Shown: piece after piece, positions 26,653 to 36,453 of the stretch | Numbering within the stretch: the stretch's first letter is position 1 | How the letters are laid out: each line of letters starts with the position of its first letter | Source: Glaciimonas sp. PAMC28666 | GTDB lineage: Bacteria; Pseudomonadota; Gammaproteobacteria; Burkholderiales; Burkholderiaceae_D | Direction: 5' to 3' | NCBI RefSeq assembly: GCF_016917355.1 | Contig: NZ_CP070304.1 | Coordinates: 2,418,001 to 2,482,000 of the forward strand | DNA: 64,000 nt | Notes under the pieces: generated by a model | Seen by the model: the letters and a program-made list of their open reading frames with translations, nothing else | Database searches by the model: none | What the model was told of the DNA's origin: nothing | Translations under genes and position numbers: made by a program

Positions 26653-29600
26653 ATGGCCATCCGTGTCGCGCTGCATCACAAAACCAGCTACCACTATGAT
26701 CGCCTGGTCACTTTGTCACCGCATGAAGTCCGTTTGCGTCCCGCTCCCCACGCGCGGACCCCGATCTTGTCATATTCGTTGACGGTTACACCTGAAGACC
26801 ATTTCATTAATTGGCAGCAAGATCCTTACGGCAATTACATTGGCCGCTTTGTGTTTCAGGAAAAATCGGATGTATTGGAATTTACGGTCGATCTGATCGC
26901 CGATATGACGGTGATTAACCCGTTCGATTTTTTTGTCGAGAAATATGCCGAATTTTTCCCGTTCAGTTACCCGGAACAACAGAAGTCTGAGCTGAGCGCC
27001 TATCTGGCGGTTGAAGAGCCGGGCCCGTTGTTGGTCGAATGGGTTGCTGCAGCACGCCGCGATATCCTCAAGAAACCGCTCGCGACGAACGATTTTCTGG
27101 TCGCCATTAACCAGCGCTTGCAGGGCGATATTGCTTACCTTCTACGGATGGAGCCGGGCGTGCAGACGCCGGAAGATACTTTATTAAAGCGCTCTGGATC
27201 TTGCCGTGACAGTGGCTGGCTATTGGTGCAGATTATGCGTCAGCTCGGCCTGGCGGCGCGCTTTGTGTCCGGTTATTTGATTCAGTTGCGCCCCGACCAG
27301 GAATCGCTCGACGGTCCTAGCGGCACGGAAGTTGATTTTACGGATTTGCATGCATGGACCGAGGTGTATATCCCCGGCGCGGGCTGGATTGGACTCGATC
27401 CGACATCAGGCATGTTGGCGAGTGAAGGCCACATTCCGCTGGCCTGTACCGCAATGCCGTCATCGGCAGCGCCTGTGAGTGGCTTCACTGACAAGGCTGA
27501 GGTTACTTTCTTCCATGAAATGACGGTGACGCGGATTCATGAAGACCCACGTGTTACCAAGCCTTATTCCGAAGCTGACTGGCTAAAGATTGATAAGATT
27601 GGGCATCAGGTTGACGCTGATCTGAAGCGGCAAGATGTGCGTCTGACTCAGGGTGGTGAGCCGACCTTTGTTTCGGTCGACGATATGGATGGCGCGCAGT
27701 GGAATACGTTGGCGCATGGCGACGAGAAGCGCGAATTGGCGGGGCAATTGATGCACCGCCTGAAGAACCATTTTGCGCCGGGTGGAATGTTGCATTATGG
27801 GCAGGGTAAATGGTATCCGGGAGAACCGCTGCCGCGCTGGGCATTGAATATTTTTTGGCGTGTTGACGGCCAGCCAATGTGGCTGGATGCGACTTTGTTT
27901 TCGGATGAAAACAAGCCTGACGGTTACGTCGGTGACGAAGCAGCACGCTTCACGGGCGAGCTGGTCAAGGCGCTTGGGCTTCCTGCCAATAGTGCGATTG
28001 CAGCCTATGAAGATGTCATGCTTCAGGTGCATCGTGAGCAGGGAATGCCGGTTAACGTTGATCCGCTGAAGGCGAATTTAAAGGCTTCTGAAGAGCGCCG
28101 TCGCTTAGCGCGCCTGCTGGAAAGCGGTCTGGGCGCGGTTGTCGGTTATGTCTTGCCGTTGAAGCCAAAAGACTTTGATGTGGCTACGTCATTAGGCACT
28201 GTCTGGCGTACCTCGGCATGGCCGCTTAAACGTGAACATCTGTACCTCACCGAAGGCGATTCGCCGATGGGACTGCGGTTGCCGTTGAACGCTCTGCCGT
28301 GGGTGTTGCCGGAAGATGTGCCGCCTGAATTTGATGTTGATCCGTTCGCTCCTCGCGGCGCGCTGGCAGTCGCTAAAAATGGTAAACGTCCGACACTTAG
28401 CCTGGATCCGGAGAAGACGACCAAACCGGCCGCAATTCCCGGCGTTGATCCTAAACCCGCACCGCGTGAAGTGATTCATACTGGCTTGTGCGTCCAGGTG
28501 CGGGCCGGACGTCTGCATATTTTCATGCCGCCGCTCAAGCGCGTTGAGGATTATCTGGCGCTGGTGACGGCGGTCGAAAATACCGCTGCGAAGCTGAAAC
28601 TGAAATTGTGGATCGAAGGTTATCCGCCACCGCGCGACCCGCGTGTCAAATTGTTGAGCGTGACACCGGACCCAGGCGTGATTGAAGTGAACATCCATCC
28701 TGCCGCAAGCTGGAAGGAACTGGTTTACAACATGACCACGCTGTACGAAGAGGCGCGCCTGACACGTCTCGGTACGGAAAAATTCATGGTCGATGGCCGT
28801 CATACCGGCACTGGCGGTGGTAACCATGCAACCTTAGGTGGTGCTACGGCTGAAGATAGCCCAATGCTGCGCCGTCCGGATCTGCTGAAAAGTTTGATCA
28901 CCTACTGGCAAAATCATCCGGCGTTGTCGTATCTGTTCTCGGGCACGTTTATCGGACCGACCAGTCAGGCGCCACGGGTGGATGAAGCGCGTGACGATAA
29001 CTTGTATGAATTGGCGATTGCATTCCAGCAGATGGATAAGGTGCTGCCGACCTTGCATCCGGGCGATAAGCCATGGATGGTTGATCGTTTGCTGCGTAAC
29101 CATCTGGTCGACTTAACGGGAAATACGCATCGCTCGGAATTTTCGATCGACAAACTCTATTCGCCCGATGGTCCGACCGGTCGTTTGGGCCTCGTCGAGT
29201 TCCGCGCATTCGAAATGCCGCCGCATGAGCGTATGAGCTTGCTGCAAATGCTGTTGCTGCGTGCGCTGGTAGCGCGTTTCTGGCGCGAGCCTTATCAGGC
29301 TAAACTGGTGAATTGGGGCACGGCATTGCATGATCGCTGGATGTTGCCGCATTTTGTGGCGCAAGATATTCGCGATGTTGCCAAAGATTTGCGAGCGGCT
29401 GGTTATGCGTTCGAAGAAAGTTGGTTTGATCCGTTTATTGAATTCCGTTTCCCGCGTTTTGGTACCGTGGTGTACGAAGGCGTGGAGATGGAGTTGCGTC
29501 AGGCAATCGAACCGTGGAACGTGCTGGGTGAAGAAATGGCCGCCGGGGGCACTGCGCGGTATGTGGATTCTTCGGTTGAACGCATGCAATTGCTGGTGCG

Positions 29601-29991
29601 CGGATTAACGGACGGACGCCATGTGATCGCTTGTAATGGCCGCATGTTGCCGCTGCACCCGACCGGCATTCCGGGCGAATACGTTGCAGGTGTACGATTC
29701 CGCGCCTGGAGCCCATGGTCAGCGTTGCATCCAACGGTCAAGATCCACGCACCGCTGACGTTTGATCTGGTCGACACCTGGAGTGGTCGCGCCATTGGCG
29801 GCTGTACCTATCATGTCGTGCATCCGGGTGGCCGCAGCGAAGCCACTGCGCCGGTCAATGCCAATGCTGCGGAAGCACGCCGCTTTGCACGGTTCTGGGC
29901 ACATGGTCATACGCCGGGACCGATGACTGTGTACAAAGAAGAAACTAATCCGAGCTTCCCGATGACGCTCGATTTACGTTGGCATGACTAA
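26653..29991 (+). CDS. Transglutaminase-like / DUF2126 protein
   Basis: 1112-aa protein. An N-terminal transglutaminase-like half has a bacterial TGase N-domain (about 1-110) and a papain-like core with Cys184 (GSCRDS), His233 (LHAWTEV) and Asp249 (LDPTSG). The large C-terminal half (about 300-1112) is DUF2126. This family occurs in a conserved cluster with a permuted ATP-grasp/alpha-E protein and a second transglutaminase-like protein, both present downstream. Published comparative genomics (Iyer, Aravind and co-workers on ATP-grasp amidoligases) suggested such clusters make and trim or attach peptide tags; no experimental product is known to me. Confidence 0.92.
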   Translation: MAIRVALHHKTSYHYDRLVTLSPHEVRLRPAPHARTPILSYSLTVTPEDHFINWQQDPYGNYIGRFVFQEKSDVLEFTVDLIADMTVINPFDFFVEKYAEFFPFSYPEQQKSELSAYLAVEEPGPLLVEWVAAARRDILKKPLATNDFLVAINQRLQGDIAYLLRMEPGVQTPEDTLLKRSGSCRDSGWLLVQIMRQLGLAARFVSGYLIQLRPDQESLDGPSGTEVDFTDLHAWTEVYIPGAGWIGLDPTSGMLASEGHIPLACTAMPSSAAPVSGFTDKAEVTFFHEMTVTRIHEDPRVTKPYSEADWLKIDKIGHQVDADLKRQDVRLTQGGEPTFVSVDDMDGAQWNTLAHGDEKRELAGQLMHRLKNHFAPGGMLHYGQGKWYPGEPLPRWALNIFWRVDGQPMWLDATLFSDENKPDGYVGDEAARFTGELVKALGLPANSAIAAYEDVMLQVHREQGMPVNVDPLKANLKASEERRRLARLLESGLGAVVGYVLPLKPKDFDVATSLGTVWRTSAWPLKREHLYLTEGDSPMGLRLPLNALPWVLPEDVPPEFDVDPFAPRGALAVAKNGKRPTLSLDPEKTTKPAAIPGVDPKPAPREVIHTGLCVQVRAGRLHIFMPPLKRVEDYLALVTAVENTAAKLKLKLWIEGYPPPRDPRVKLLSVTPDPGVIEVNIHPAASWKELVYNMTTLYEEARLTRLGTEKFMVDGRHTGTGGGNHATLGGATAEDSPMLRRPDLLKSLITYWQNHPALSYLFSGTFIGPTSQAPRVDEARDDNLYELAIAFQQMDKVLPTLHPGDKPWMVDRLLRNHLVDLTGNTHRSEFSIDKLYSPDGPTGRLGLVEFRAFEMPPHERMSLLQMLLLRALVARFWREPYQAKLVNWGTALHDRWMLPHFVAQDIRDVAKDLRAAGYAFEESWFDPFIEFRFPRFGTVVYEGVEMELRQAIEPWNVLGEEMAAGGTARYVDSSVERMQLLVRGLTDGRHVIACNGRMLPLHPTGIPGEYVAGVRFRAWSPWSALHPTVKIHAPLTFDLVDTWSGRAIGGCTYHVVHPGGRSEATAPVNANAAEARRFARFWAHGHTPGPMTVYKEETNPSFPMTLDLRWHD

Positions 29992-30296
29992 TAGTTTTTT
30001 GTCCTGTCTGGATCAGGCGCTGTGAACGCTGTGGGCGCTGAGCAACCGGCGTTCAAACACAGTTCAAACAGGGCCTGCACCGGAAGCGCATGGAACTTGA
30101 CACTTTGAGAATAACAATCCTCATGTAAAGCTACATGGGGATTGTCTCTATTGTGCAACGCTCGTTCCCATCGCGCGGGAGTTTACTAAAAAAATCAATT
30201 GGTCGTATCCTTAGGATTCGGGTGTCTTGGCGCGCATAGTGTTATTGTGCGAACCCGCACACCGAGAGTGTGCGTTCGAAGAGGAAAAAGCGACAA
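29992..30296. other. Intergenic region with hairpin
   Basis: 305 bases between two same-strand genes of the peptide-modification cluster. It contains the hairpin at 30115-30144 (listed). No gene seen. GAGGA at 30281-30285 is the ribosome site of the next gene. Confidence 0.5.
30115..30144. repeat. Perfect-type inverted repeat / RNA hairpin
   Basis: Arms CAATCCTCATGTA and TACATGGGGATTG (12 of 13 pairs, one T-G) with a four-base AAGC loop. It lacks a T-tract on the + strand, so it is not a standard terminator; it may be a processing site or leader structure between the DUF2126 and ATP-grasp genes. Confidence 0.6.
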
Positions 30297-32969
30297 ATGT
30301 TAACTCAAATACTCGCCAGCTATCGCGCTGCGCCAGACGGTTTCGACGAAATGCTGGACGCGTCGCATCAACCGCGTCCACATTGGCGCACATTGCTGGA
30401 TGGTTTGGGTGCTGAAGCACCTTACATGATGCGCGAACGCATCGAAACGGTGCAAGAACAAGTGCGGGAAAATGGCGTTACTTACAACGTTTACACCGAC
30501 GCCAAGGGTATACAACGGCCCTGGGATCTGAATGTTCTGCCTTTAATTCTGCCGCAGGATGAGTGGAGCGGCATCGAGGCAGCGGTGATTCAGCGTGCAA
30601 CCCTTATGAATCAGCTGCTGGGCGATGTGTATGGCGACCAGAAAATGCTGGAAGAGGGACTATTACCGCCAGAATTAATCCACGGTCATGCCGGTTTCTC
30701 ACGCCCCTGTCATGGGATGCAACATCCTGACGGGGTAGCTTTGCACTTTTATGCGGTCGATCTTGCCCGTGCACCCAGCGGTAAATGGTGGGTCGTGGCT
30801 GATCGCACCCAGGCACCGTCCGGTGCCGGTTATGCACTGGAAAATCGCGCCATCATCGCGCGGACGTTTCCAGACCTGCTGCGTGACCTGAAGGTCCAGC
30901 ATCTGACTGAATTCTTTAATACCATGCGCGACAGTCTCGCGCATTGGGGACGGTTGTGTGCCGCAAACGGGAACGGCGGAAAAAATGGCACGGGGCTGCG
31001 CAGCACCGAAGCGCCGCTGATCGTTCTGCTAACGCCGGGCCCGTATAACGAAACCTATTACGAGCAAGCCTATCTGGCGCGTTATTTAGGTTTGCCATTG
31101 GTCGAGGGCGGCGATCTCACGGTCCGTAACGGCATCGTTTGGCTGAAAACTTTGTCTGGCATGCAACGCGTGCATGTGATCATGCGTCGGGTGGATGACG
31201 ATTTTTGCGATCCACTCGAACTGCGGCCTGATTCAGGTTTGGGCGTCGCGGGATTGACTGAGGCCGCTCGGCGCGGCAATGTGTTGATCGCCAATAGCCT
31301 GGGGTCAAGTTTGCTGGAGTCCGGTGCGTTGCTCGGATTTCTGCCGGGCTTATGCGAGCGCCTGCTCGGTGAGCCGTTAAAAATGCCGTCGGTGGCGACC
31401 TGGTGGTGCGGTGAGCCGGCAGCACTTGAGGAGGCCATCGAAAAGCTGGACGAACTGATTATCAAGCCAAGCTTTCCGCAATCGCGTCAACATCCGGTGT
31501 TCGGCAAAGACCTTGAAGGCGAGGAACGGGCGGATTTTATTGCGAAAATGCGCGCCAAACCACATGATTATGTGGCGCAGGAAATGGTGCGCTTATCCCA
31601 GGGGCCGGTATGGAAGGCGGACGGTTTAAGCGCCTGTGCCATTGGCCTGCGCGTGTATGCTTGCGCGACGCCGCAGGGATATGTCGTCATGCCGGGCGGC
31701 CTGACGCGCGCCGCGACCGGAACGGATGCGCGCATTATTACCATGCAACGCGGTGGCGGCAGCAAAGACACCTGGGTGCAGGGCAACGAGCAGGTGGCTT
31801 TACAAAGTATCTCAAGACGCACCACCACCGTCGATGATCTGGTGCGGGACGACACGCATCTGTCGAGCCGAATGGCTGAGAACTTGTTCTGGTTTGGTCG
31901 TAACGCCGATCGCTGCGACAATATTACGCGCCTGCTGCGTGTCACGCTGAACCTGTTATTTAACGTTCGCCCCTCTTATCGCGGCGCCGAATGGCCAACC
32001 GTGGAATCGTTGTGTATCTACTTTCATCTGATTCCGATGAAAGAGTCAGAATCAGATCTGGCGGCGGCAGCGCTGCAAGCGGCAAGCGACCTTCTGGCGC
32101 TAACCAACAGTCAAACCCTCACTCAGGTTCAAATCTCGACGCAGAGACAAAGCCAAAGCCAGGGGCAGCGCCAGAGCCAGCTTCGGAGTGCAGTCAATGT
32201 GCCGGCAGCGATTTATAGTGATGCTCAAATCGAGTCGACGTTATTACGTGCAGTGATCTCGCCCGACGTTCCCGGACTTGCTCGTCAGCAGCGACAGCTA
32301 TATGGGATTGCCAGCCAATTGCGCGAGCGCTTGTCGGTTGATAACTGGCGCGCCCTCAACCGCATGGTGCCGCGTGAGACCAGCGATGATCATTGGCTGT
32401 CGCAGGCCGAAGCAATGACGATTCTGGACGATGCGACCGCCTCTCTGATGACGATGGCCGGGTTTGCGCTGGATGGTATGACGCGCGATCTGGGATGGCG
32501 TTTTCTGTCCTTGGGACGACGTCTGGAACGCTTGCAGTTTCAAAGTGTGATTTTGCAGCGTGCGCTTGAGATGGATGCAAACGGTAGCCTGGATTGGTTG
32601 CTGGAATTATCGGATAGTATCGTCACCTACCGCTCCCGCTATCGCGCTCAGCCAGAGTGGTTGCCGGTGCTGGACCTGTTGTTGCTGGACGAGTCAAATC
32701 CGCGCTCGATTTTGTTTCAGCTTGAGGGCATTTTAAAAAGCCTGAGAAAAATTGCTGTCACCTATGGCGCTTGCGGTGCAGAACGACTGATCCCGCTGCG
32801 GGATGAATTATTGGCACTGGCGCCAGAAACAGATCTTTATTGCGGTAATGCACATTTGATTGACCTGCTGCACCGGATGCAGATCGCCAGTGAAGCGATG
32901 TCGGAACAGATCAGCGTTCAATTTTTCAGCTATACCGATAGTTACAAAGACAGGACGAAGAAAGAATGA
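30297..32969 (+). CDS. Circularly permuted ATP-grasp / alpha-E fusion protein
   Basis: 890 aa from ATG 30297 (GAGGA 11 bases upstream; an in-frame GTG at 30270 lacks this). The N-terminal ~515 residues are a circularly permuted ATP-grasp domain (DUF404/407 type; SYRAAPDGFDEML, GVTYNVYTDAKGIQRPWDLNVLPLIL, IIKPSF). From about 520 the alpha-E domain begins with its signature LSSRMAENLFWFGRNADRCDNITRLLRVT. In many genomes these are two proteins; here they are fused. A Gln/Ser-rich insertion (about residues 605-632) interrupts the alpha-E part. ATP-grasp activity predicts amide-bond formation. It overlaps the next gene by ATGA. Confidence 0.9.
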   Translation: MLTQILASYRAAPDGFDEMLDASHQPRPHWRTLLDGLGAEAPYMMRERIETVQEQVRENGVTYNVYTDAKGIQRPWDLNVLPLILPQDEWSGIEAAVIQRATLMNQLLGDVYGDQKMLEEGLLPPELIHGHAGFSRPCHGMQHPDGVALHFYAVDLARAPSGKWWVVADRTQAPSGAGYALENRAIIARTFPDLLRDLKVQHLTEFFNTMRDSLAHWGRLCAANGNGGKNGTGLRSTEAPLIVLLTPGPYNETYYEQAYLARYLGLPLVEGGDLTVRNGIVWLKTLSGMQRVHVIMRRVDDDFCDPLELRPDSGLGVAGLTEAARRGNVLIANSLGSSLLESGALLGFLPGLCERLLGEPLKMPSVATWWCGEPAALEEAIEKLDELIIKPSFPQSRQHPVFGKDLEGEERADFIAKMRAKPHDYVAQEMVRLSQGPVWKADGLSACAIGLRVYACATPQGYVVMPGGLTRAATGTDARIITMQRGGGSKDTWVQGNEQVALQSISRRTTTVDDLVRDDTHLSSRMAENLFWFGRNADRCDNITRLLRVTLNLLFNVRPSYRGAEWPTVESLCIYFHLIPMKESESDLAAAALQAASDLLALTNSQTLTQVQISTQRQSQSQGQRQSQLRSAVNVPAAIYSDAQIESTLLRAVISPDVPGLARQQRQLYGIASQLRERLSVDNWRALNRMVPRETSDDHWLSQAEAMTILDDATASLMTMAGFALDGMTRDLGWRFLSLGRRLERLQFQSVILQRALEMDANGSLDWLLELSDSIVTYRSRYRAQPEWLPVLDLLLLDESNPRSILFQLEGILKSLRKIAVTYGACGAERLIPLRDELLALAPETDLYCGNAHLIDLLHRMQIASEAMSEQISVQFFSYTDSYKDRTKKE

Positions 32970-33883
32970 GCGATTTACCAGCGATCGTCGGCCCCGGCGC
33001 ACGTTTTCGCGTCGTGCATGAGACGCGCTATACCTATCAAAGTTTGGTTACGCTCTCGCAACAATACCTGCATTTAACGCCAAGAACATTTCGTTATCAG
33101 CAGATTGAGTCTCATCGAATCGGGATTGAGCCGAGGGAAGAGGACGGATCCGAGGGGCGTGATTATTTCGGGAATATAACTCGCCAGATCGCCATCACCG
33201 CCCCGCATAAGGTTTTGTCGGTACATGCCGAGTCGATTGTTGTCCTGAAGCCGCGCTATACGCTCGCACAGATTCAGGGAACGCTTGCATGGGAAAATTT
33301 GCGTGATAGCGTTCGACATGATAAATCGGACGCCGCACTGGACGCCTGCCGCTATCTGTTCTCGTCTCCGCACGTCCAGTTCAGTCCTGAGCTGGAACAG
33401 TATGCGCGCTTGAGTTACACGGTGGGCAGACCATTGATTGACGCCGCACTAAGTCTGACTCAGCGCATTTTCGATGACTTCGAATTCGATGATAAAGCGA
33501 CTGAAATTTCCACTCCGTTGGATGAAGTATTAAAAGGGCGGCGCGGCGTTTGTCAGGACTTCGCCCAGTTAATGATAGGGTGTCTGAGGAGCCTGGGCCT
33601 TCCCGCACGCTATGTCAGCGGCTATATATTGACCCACCCGCCTGCCGGACAGCCACGTATGATCGGTGCGGATGCTTCGCATGCGTGGGTTTCGGTGTTC
33701 TGCCCGGAACTCGGCTGGATTGATTTCGATCCGACTAATCGCTGCCTCGTACAGTCAGAGCATATAACCCTCGGTTGGGGCCGCGATTTTAGTGATGTCA
33801 CGCCGATGCGCGGTATTGTGCTCGGTGGCGGCGAACAAACGCTGGATGTTGAGGTGACCGTCACGCCGCTATCCTGGATTTGA
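32966..33883 (+). CDS. Transglutaminase-like protein of the ATP-grasp cluster
   Basis: 305-aa protein with the bacterial TGase N-terminal beta domain (about 12-95) and a transglutaminase-like core. The catalytic triad is Cys196 (RRGVCQDFAQ), His239 (ASHAWVSVF) and Asp255 (DFDPTNRC). It starts within the stop of the ATP-grasp/alpha-E gene (ATGA). By family context it would be a peptidase or peptide transferase working on the product of the ATP-grasp partner. The proteasome-like Anbu protein often found with these genes is not encoded nearby. Confidence 0.92.
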   Translation: MSDLPAIVGPGARFRVVHETRYTYQSLVTLSQQYLHLTPRTFRYQQIESHRIGIEPREEDGSEGRDYFGNITRQIAITAPHKVLSVHAESIVVLKPRYTLAQIQGTLAWENLRDSVRHDKSDAALDACRYLFSSPHVQFSPELEQYARLSYTVGRPLIDAALSLTQRIFDDFEFDDKATEISTPLDEVLKGRRGVCQDFAQLMIGCLRSLGLPARYVSGYILTHPPAGQPRMIGADASHAWVSVFCPELGWIDFDPTNRCLVQSEHITLGWGRDFSDVTPMRGIVLGGGEQTLDVEVTVTPLSWI

Positions 33884-34022
33884 TGCGCGCGCGCTGCGAC
33901 AGCGGATTTTGAGGGGAAATTACCGAGAACACGTCTTTTCGGCATAATAGAGGACGCGTGGCCGATTTAATTGCCTGATTGGAACGCACGCGATTTTCCG
34001 CCCCCTCAGAACAGGATATAAG

Positions 34023-35033
34023 ATGATGCAATATCGACGCCTCGGCAACAGCAACCTGAAGGTCTCCGCGCTGTGTTTAGGAACCATGATGTTTGGCGAT
34101 CAAACCGAGATCGGTGAGGCAGAGCGTATCGTCGCCTCCGCCCGCGATCACGGTGTCAATTTCATTGACACCGCAGATGTCTACACCATAGGTGCTTCAG
34201 AAGAAATGGTCGGCAAGGTGTTAGCTGCCGACCGGCCTAACTGGGTGCTTGCCACCAAGCTCGGCAACCCAATGAGCAGCAAGCCTAATCAATCACATTA
34301 TTCGCGGCACTGGATAATCAGCGAAGTGGAAAACAGCCTGAAACGCCTGTCTACCGACTATCTTGATATCCTGTACATGCACCGGGATTATCACGAAGAA
34401 AATCTGGAAGAAGCGGTTCGCACACTTGGCGATTTGATCACCCAGGGAAAAATTCGCGGATTCGGTTTATCGAACTTTCGCGGATGGCGTATCGCCGAAG
34501 TAGTGCGCTTGTGCGAAAAGCTCGGCGTGCCCGGCCCGGTGGTTTGCCAGCCTTATTACAACTTGCTCAATCGAATGCCTGAAGTGGAGATATTGCCCGC
34601 TTGTGCGCATTACGGTTTAGGTGTTGTGCCTTACAGTCCAATTGCCCGTGGCGTGCTGACTGGTAAATACCTTCCCGGCCAGACACCACCTGAGAACACG
34701 CGTGCCAGCCGCGGCGACAAGCGCATTATGGAAACCGAATTCAGGGAAGAATCGCTTCTCATCGCCCAGCGTCTCAAGCAGCACAGTGAAGAGCGGGGCG
34801 TTAAGTTGGGGCAGTTCGCTACCGCCTGGGTATTGGCAAATCGGCATATCAGTTCAGTGATTGCCGGTCCGCGCACCTTGGAACAAATGGACGATTATTA
34901 CGCAGCGGTAGACGTGAAGATCAGTTTAGAAGACGAGGCGCTGGTGGACACTCTGGTACCTCCCGGCCACGCGTCGACGCCGGGGTATACCGATCCTGGC
35001 TATCCATTTTTTGGCCGATCGGTCGCTGCGTAA
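34023..35033 (+). CDS. Aldo/keto reductase
   Basis: 336-aa NADPH-dependent oxidoreductase of the AKR superfamily (beta/alpha barrel, cytosolic). The catalytic tetrad is Asp49 (FIDTADVY), Tyr54, Lys79 (VLATKLG) and His120 (YMHRD). The NADPH-binding end has VIAGPRTLEQMDDYYAA. AGGA lies upstream of paired ATGs at 34023/34026. The carbonyl substrate is unknown. Its position before the formaldehyde-oxidation genes may be chance, since about 290 bases separate them. Confidence 0.9.
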   Translation: MMQYRRLGNSNLKVSALCLGTMMFGDQTEIGEAERIVASARDHGVNFIDTADVYTIGASEEMVGKVLAADRPNWVLATKLGNPMSSKPNQSHYSRHWIISEVENSLKRLSTDYLDILYMHRDYHEENLEEAVRTLGDLITQGKIRGFGLSNFRGWRIAEVVRLCEKLGVPGPVVCQPYYNLLNRMPEVEILPACAHYGLGVVPYSPIARGVLTGKYLPGQTPPENTRASRGDKRIMETEFREESLLIAQRLKQHSEERGVKLGQFATAWVLANRHISSVIAGPRTLEQMDDYYAAVDVKISLEDEALVDTLVPPGHASTPGYTDPGYPFFGRSVAA

Positions 35034-35326
35034 ACCAGCGGCTTTTGGTGAGAAAAAAAGAGATTGCAATCGCACTCAGGAAGAGTTCAGGCACGCGCAT
35101 CGGTCGTTGATGTCTGCCGGTATTCTTCCTATAAATTCCTTTCCATCATTTGATTGTCATTGAATGATAGGGGAGGATTTTTTTATTCTTTACACGAAGA
35201 GTTGAAAAAGATATGCAGAGATATTGCGGCATTTTCGGCCAATATTGATCCGATTTTTGTTTAACTCGCTGTTCACGCTCGTGCGCTAAAACAGAATACA
35301 CTTATTGATTATTGAGGAGCACCCTG

Positions 35327-36433
35327 ATGAAAACGAAAGCCGCAGTTGCATGGAAAGCCGGAGCGCCGCTCACGATTGAAGAAGTTGATCTGGCGGGGCC
35401 GCGAGAAGGCGAAGTGCTGGTCGAAATCAAAGCCACCGGCATTTGCCATACCGACTATTACACCCTTTCTGGCGCAGATCCAGAAGGTATTTTCCCTTCT
35501 ATTTTAGGACACGAAGGCGCAGGTATTGTGGTCGATGTCGGGCCTGGCGTGACCTCGGTAAAGAAGGACGATCATGTTATTCCGCTTTACACCCCGGAGT
35601 GCCGGCAATGTAAGTTTTGTTTGTCGCGCAAGACGAATTTATGCCAGGCAATCCGCTCGACGCAGGGCCGTGGCCTGATGCCAGACGCCACCTCGCGGTT
35701 TTCGCTGGATGGCAAACCACTTTTCCATTACATGGGAACTTCGACTTTTTCCAACTACATCGTGGTGCCGGAAATCGCCTTGGCAAAAATTCGCGAAGAT
35801 GCTCCTTTTGATAAAGCCTGTTACATCGGTTGCGGTGTCACAACCGGTGTGGGGGCTGTGGTTTTTTCTGCGAAAGTGGAGGCGGGCGCAAACGTGGTCG
35901 TGTTTGGTCTCGGCGGTATTGGCCTGAACGTCATTCAGGGTGCCAAGATGGTTGGTGCTGACAAAATTATCGGTGTCGATATCAATCCTGGTCGAATCGA
36001 AATGGCGCGCAAATTTGGTATGACACATTTTGTGAATCCGAAAGAAGTGGCGAACGTGGTCGATCATATTGTGCAATTGACCGACGGTGGTGCTGATTAC
36101 TCTTTCGAATGCATCGGTAACACCACCACGATGCGTCAGGCGCTGGAATGCACGCATAAAGGTTGGGGCCAGTCTTACATCATCGGTGTCGCTGCTGCCG
36201 GTGAAGAAATCAGCACGCGACCGTTTCAGTTGGTCACCGGACGTGAGTGGAAGGGTTCTGCTTTTGGCGGTGCACGTGGGCGCACCGATGTCCCAAAAAT
36301 TGTCGACTGGTACATGGAAGGCAAATTGAACATCGATGATCTGATCACGCATACTTTGCCGCTGGAACGTATTAACGAAGGCTTTGATCTGATGAAAAGT
36401 GGCGAATCGATTCGATCCGTTGTCCTGTATTGA
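35327..36433 (+). CDS. frmA: S-(hydroxymethyl)glutathione dehydrogenase (class III alcohol dehydrogenase)
   Basis: 368-aa zinc-dependent enzyme that oxidises the formaldehyde-glutathione adduct to S-formylglutathione with NAD. ATG 35327 is preceded by GGAG 8 bases upstream; a longer frame from 35312 runs over that site. Catalytic zinc ligands are Cys40 (GICHTDY), His62 (GHEGAG) and a later Cys in YIGCGVTTG. The structural zinc Cys are in CRQCKFCLSRKTNLC (92, 95, 98, 106). The next gene supplies the hydrolase, 20 bases on. Confidence 0.96.
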   Translation: MKTKAAVAWKAGAPLTIEEVDLAGPREGEVLVEIKATGICHTDYYTLSGADPEGIFPSILGHEGAGIVVDVGPGVTSVKKDDHVIPLYTPECRQCKFCLSRKTNLCQAIRSTQGRGLMPDATSRFSLDGKPLFHYMGTSTFSNYIVVPEIALAKIREDAPFDKACYIGCGVTTGVGAVVFSAKVEAGANVVVFGLGGIGLNVIQGAKMVGADKIIGVDINPGRIEMARKFGMTHFVNPKEVANVVDHIVQLTDGGADYSFECIGNTTTMRQALECTHKGWGQSYIIGVAAAGEEISTRPFQLVTGREWKGSAFGGARGRTDVPKIVDWYMEGKLNIDDLITHTLPLERINEGFDLMKSGESIRSVVLY

Positions 36434-36453
36434 TCATGAATAAGGAGACCCGG

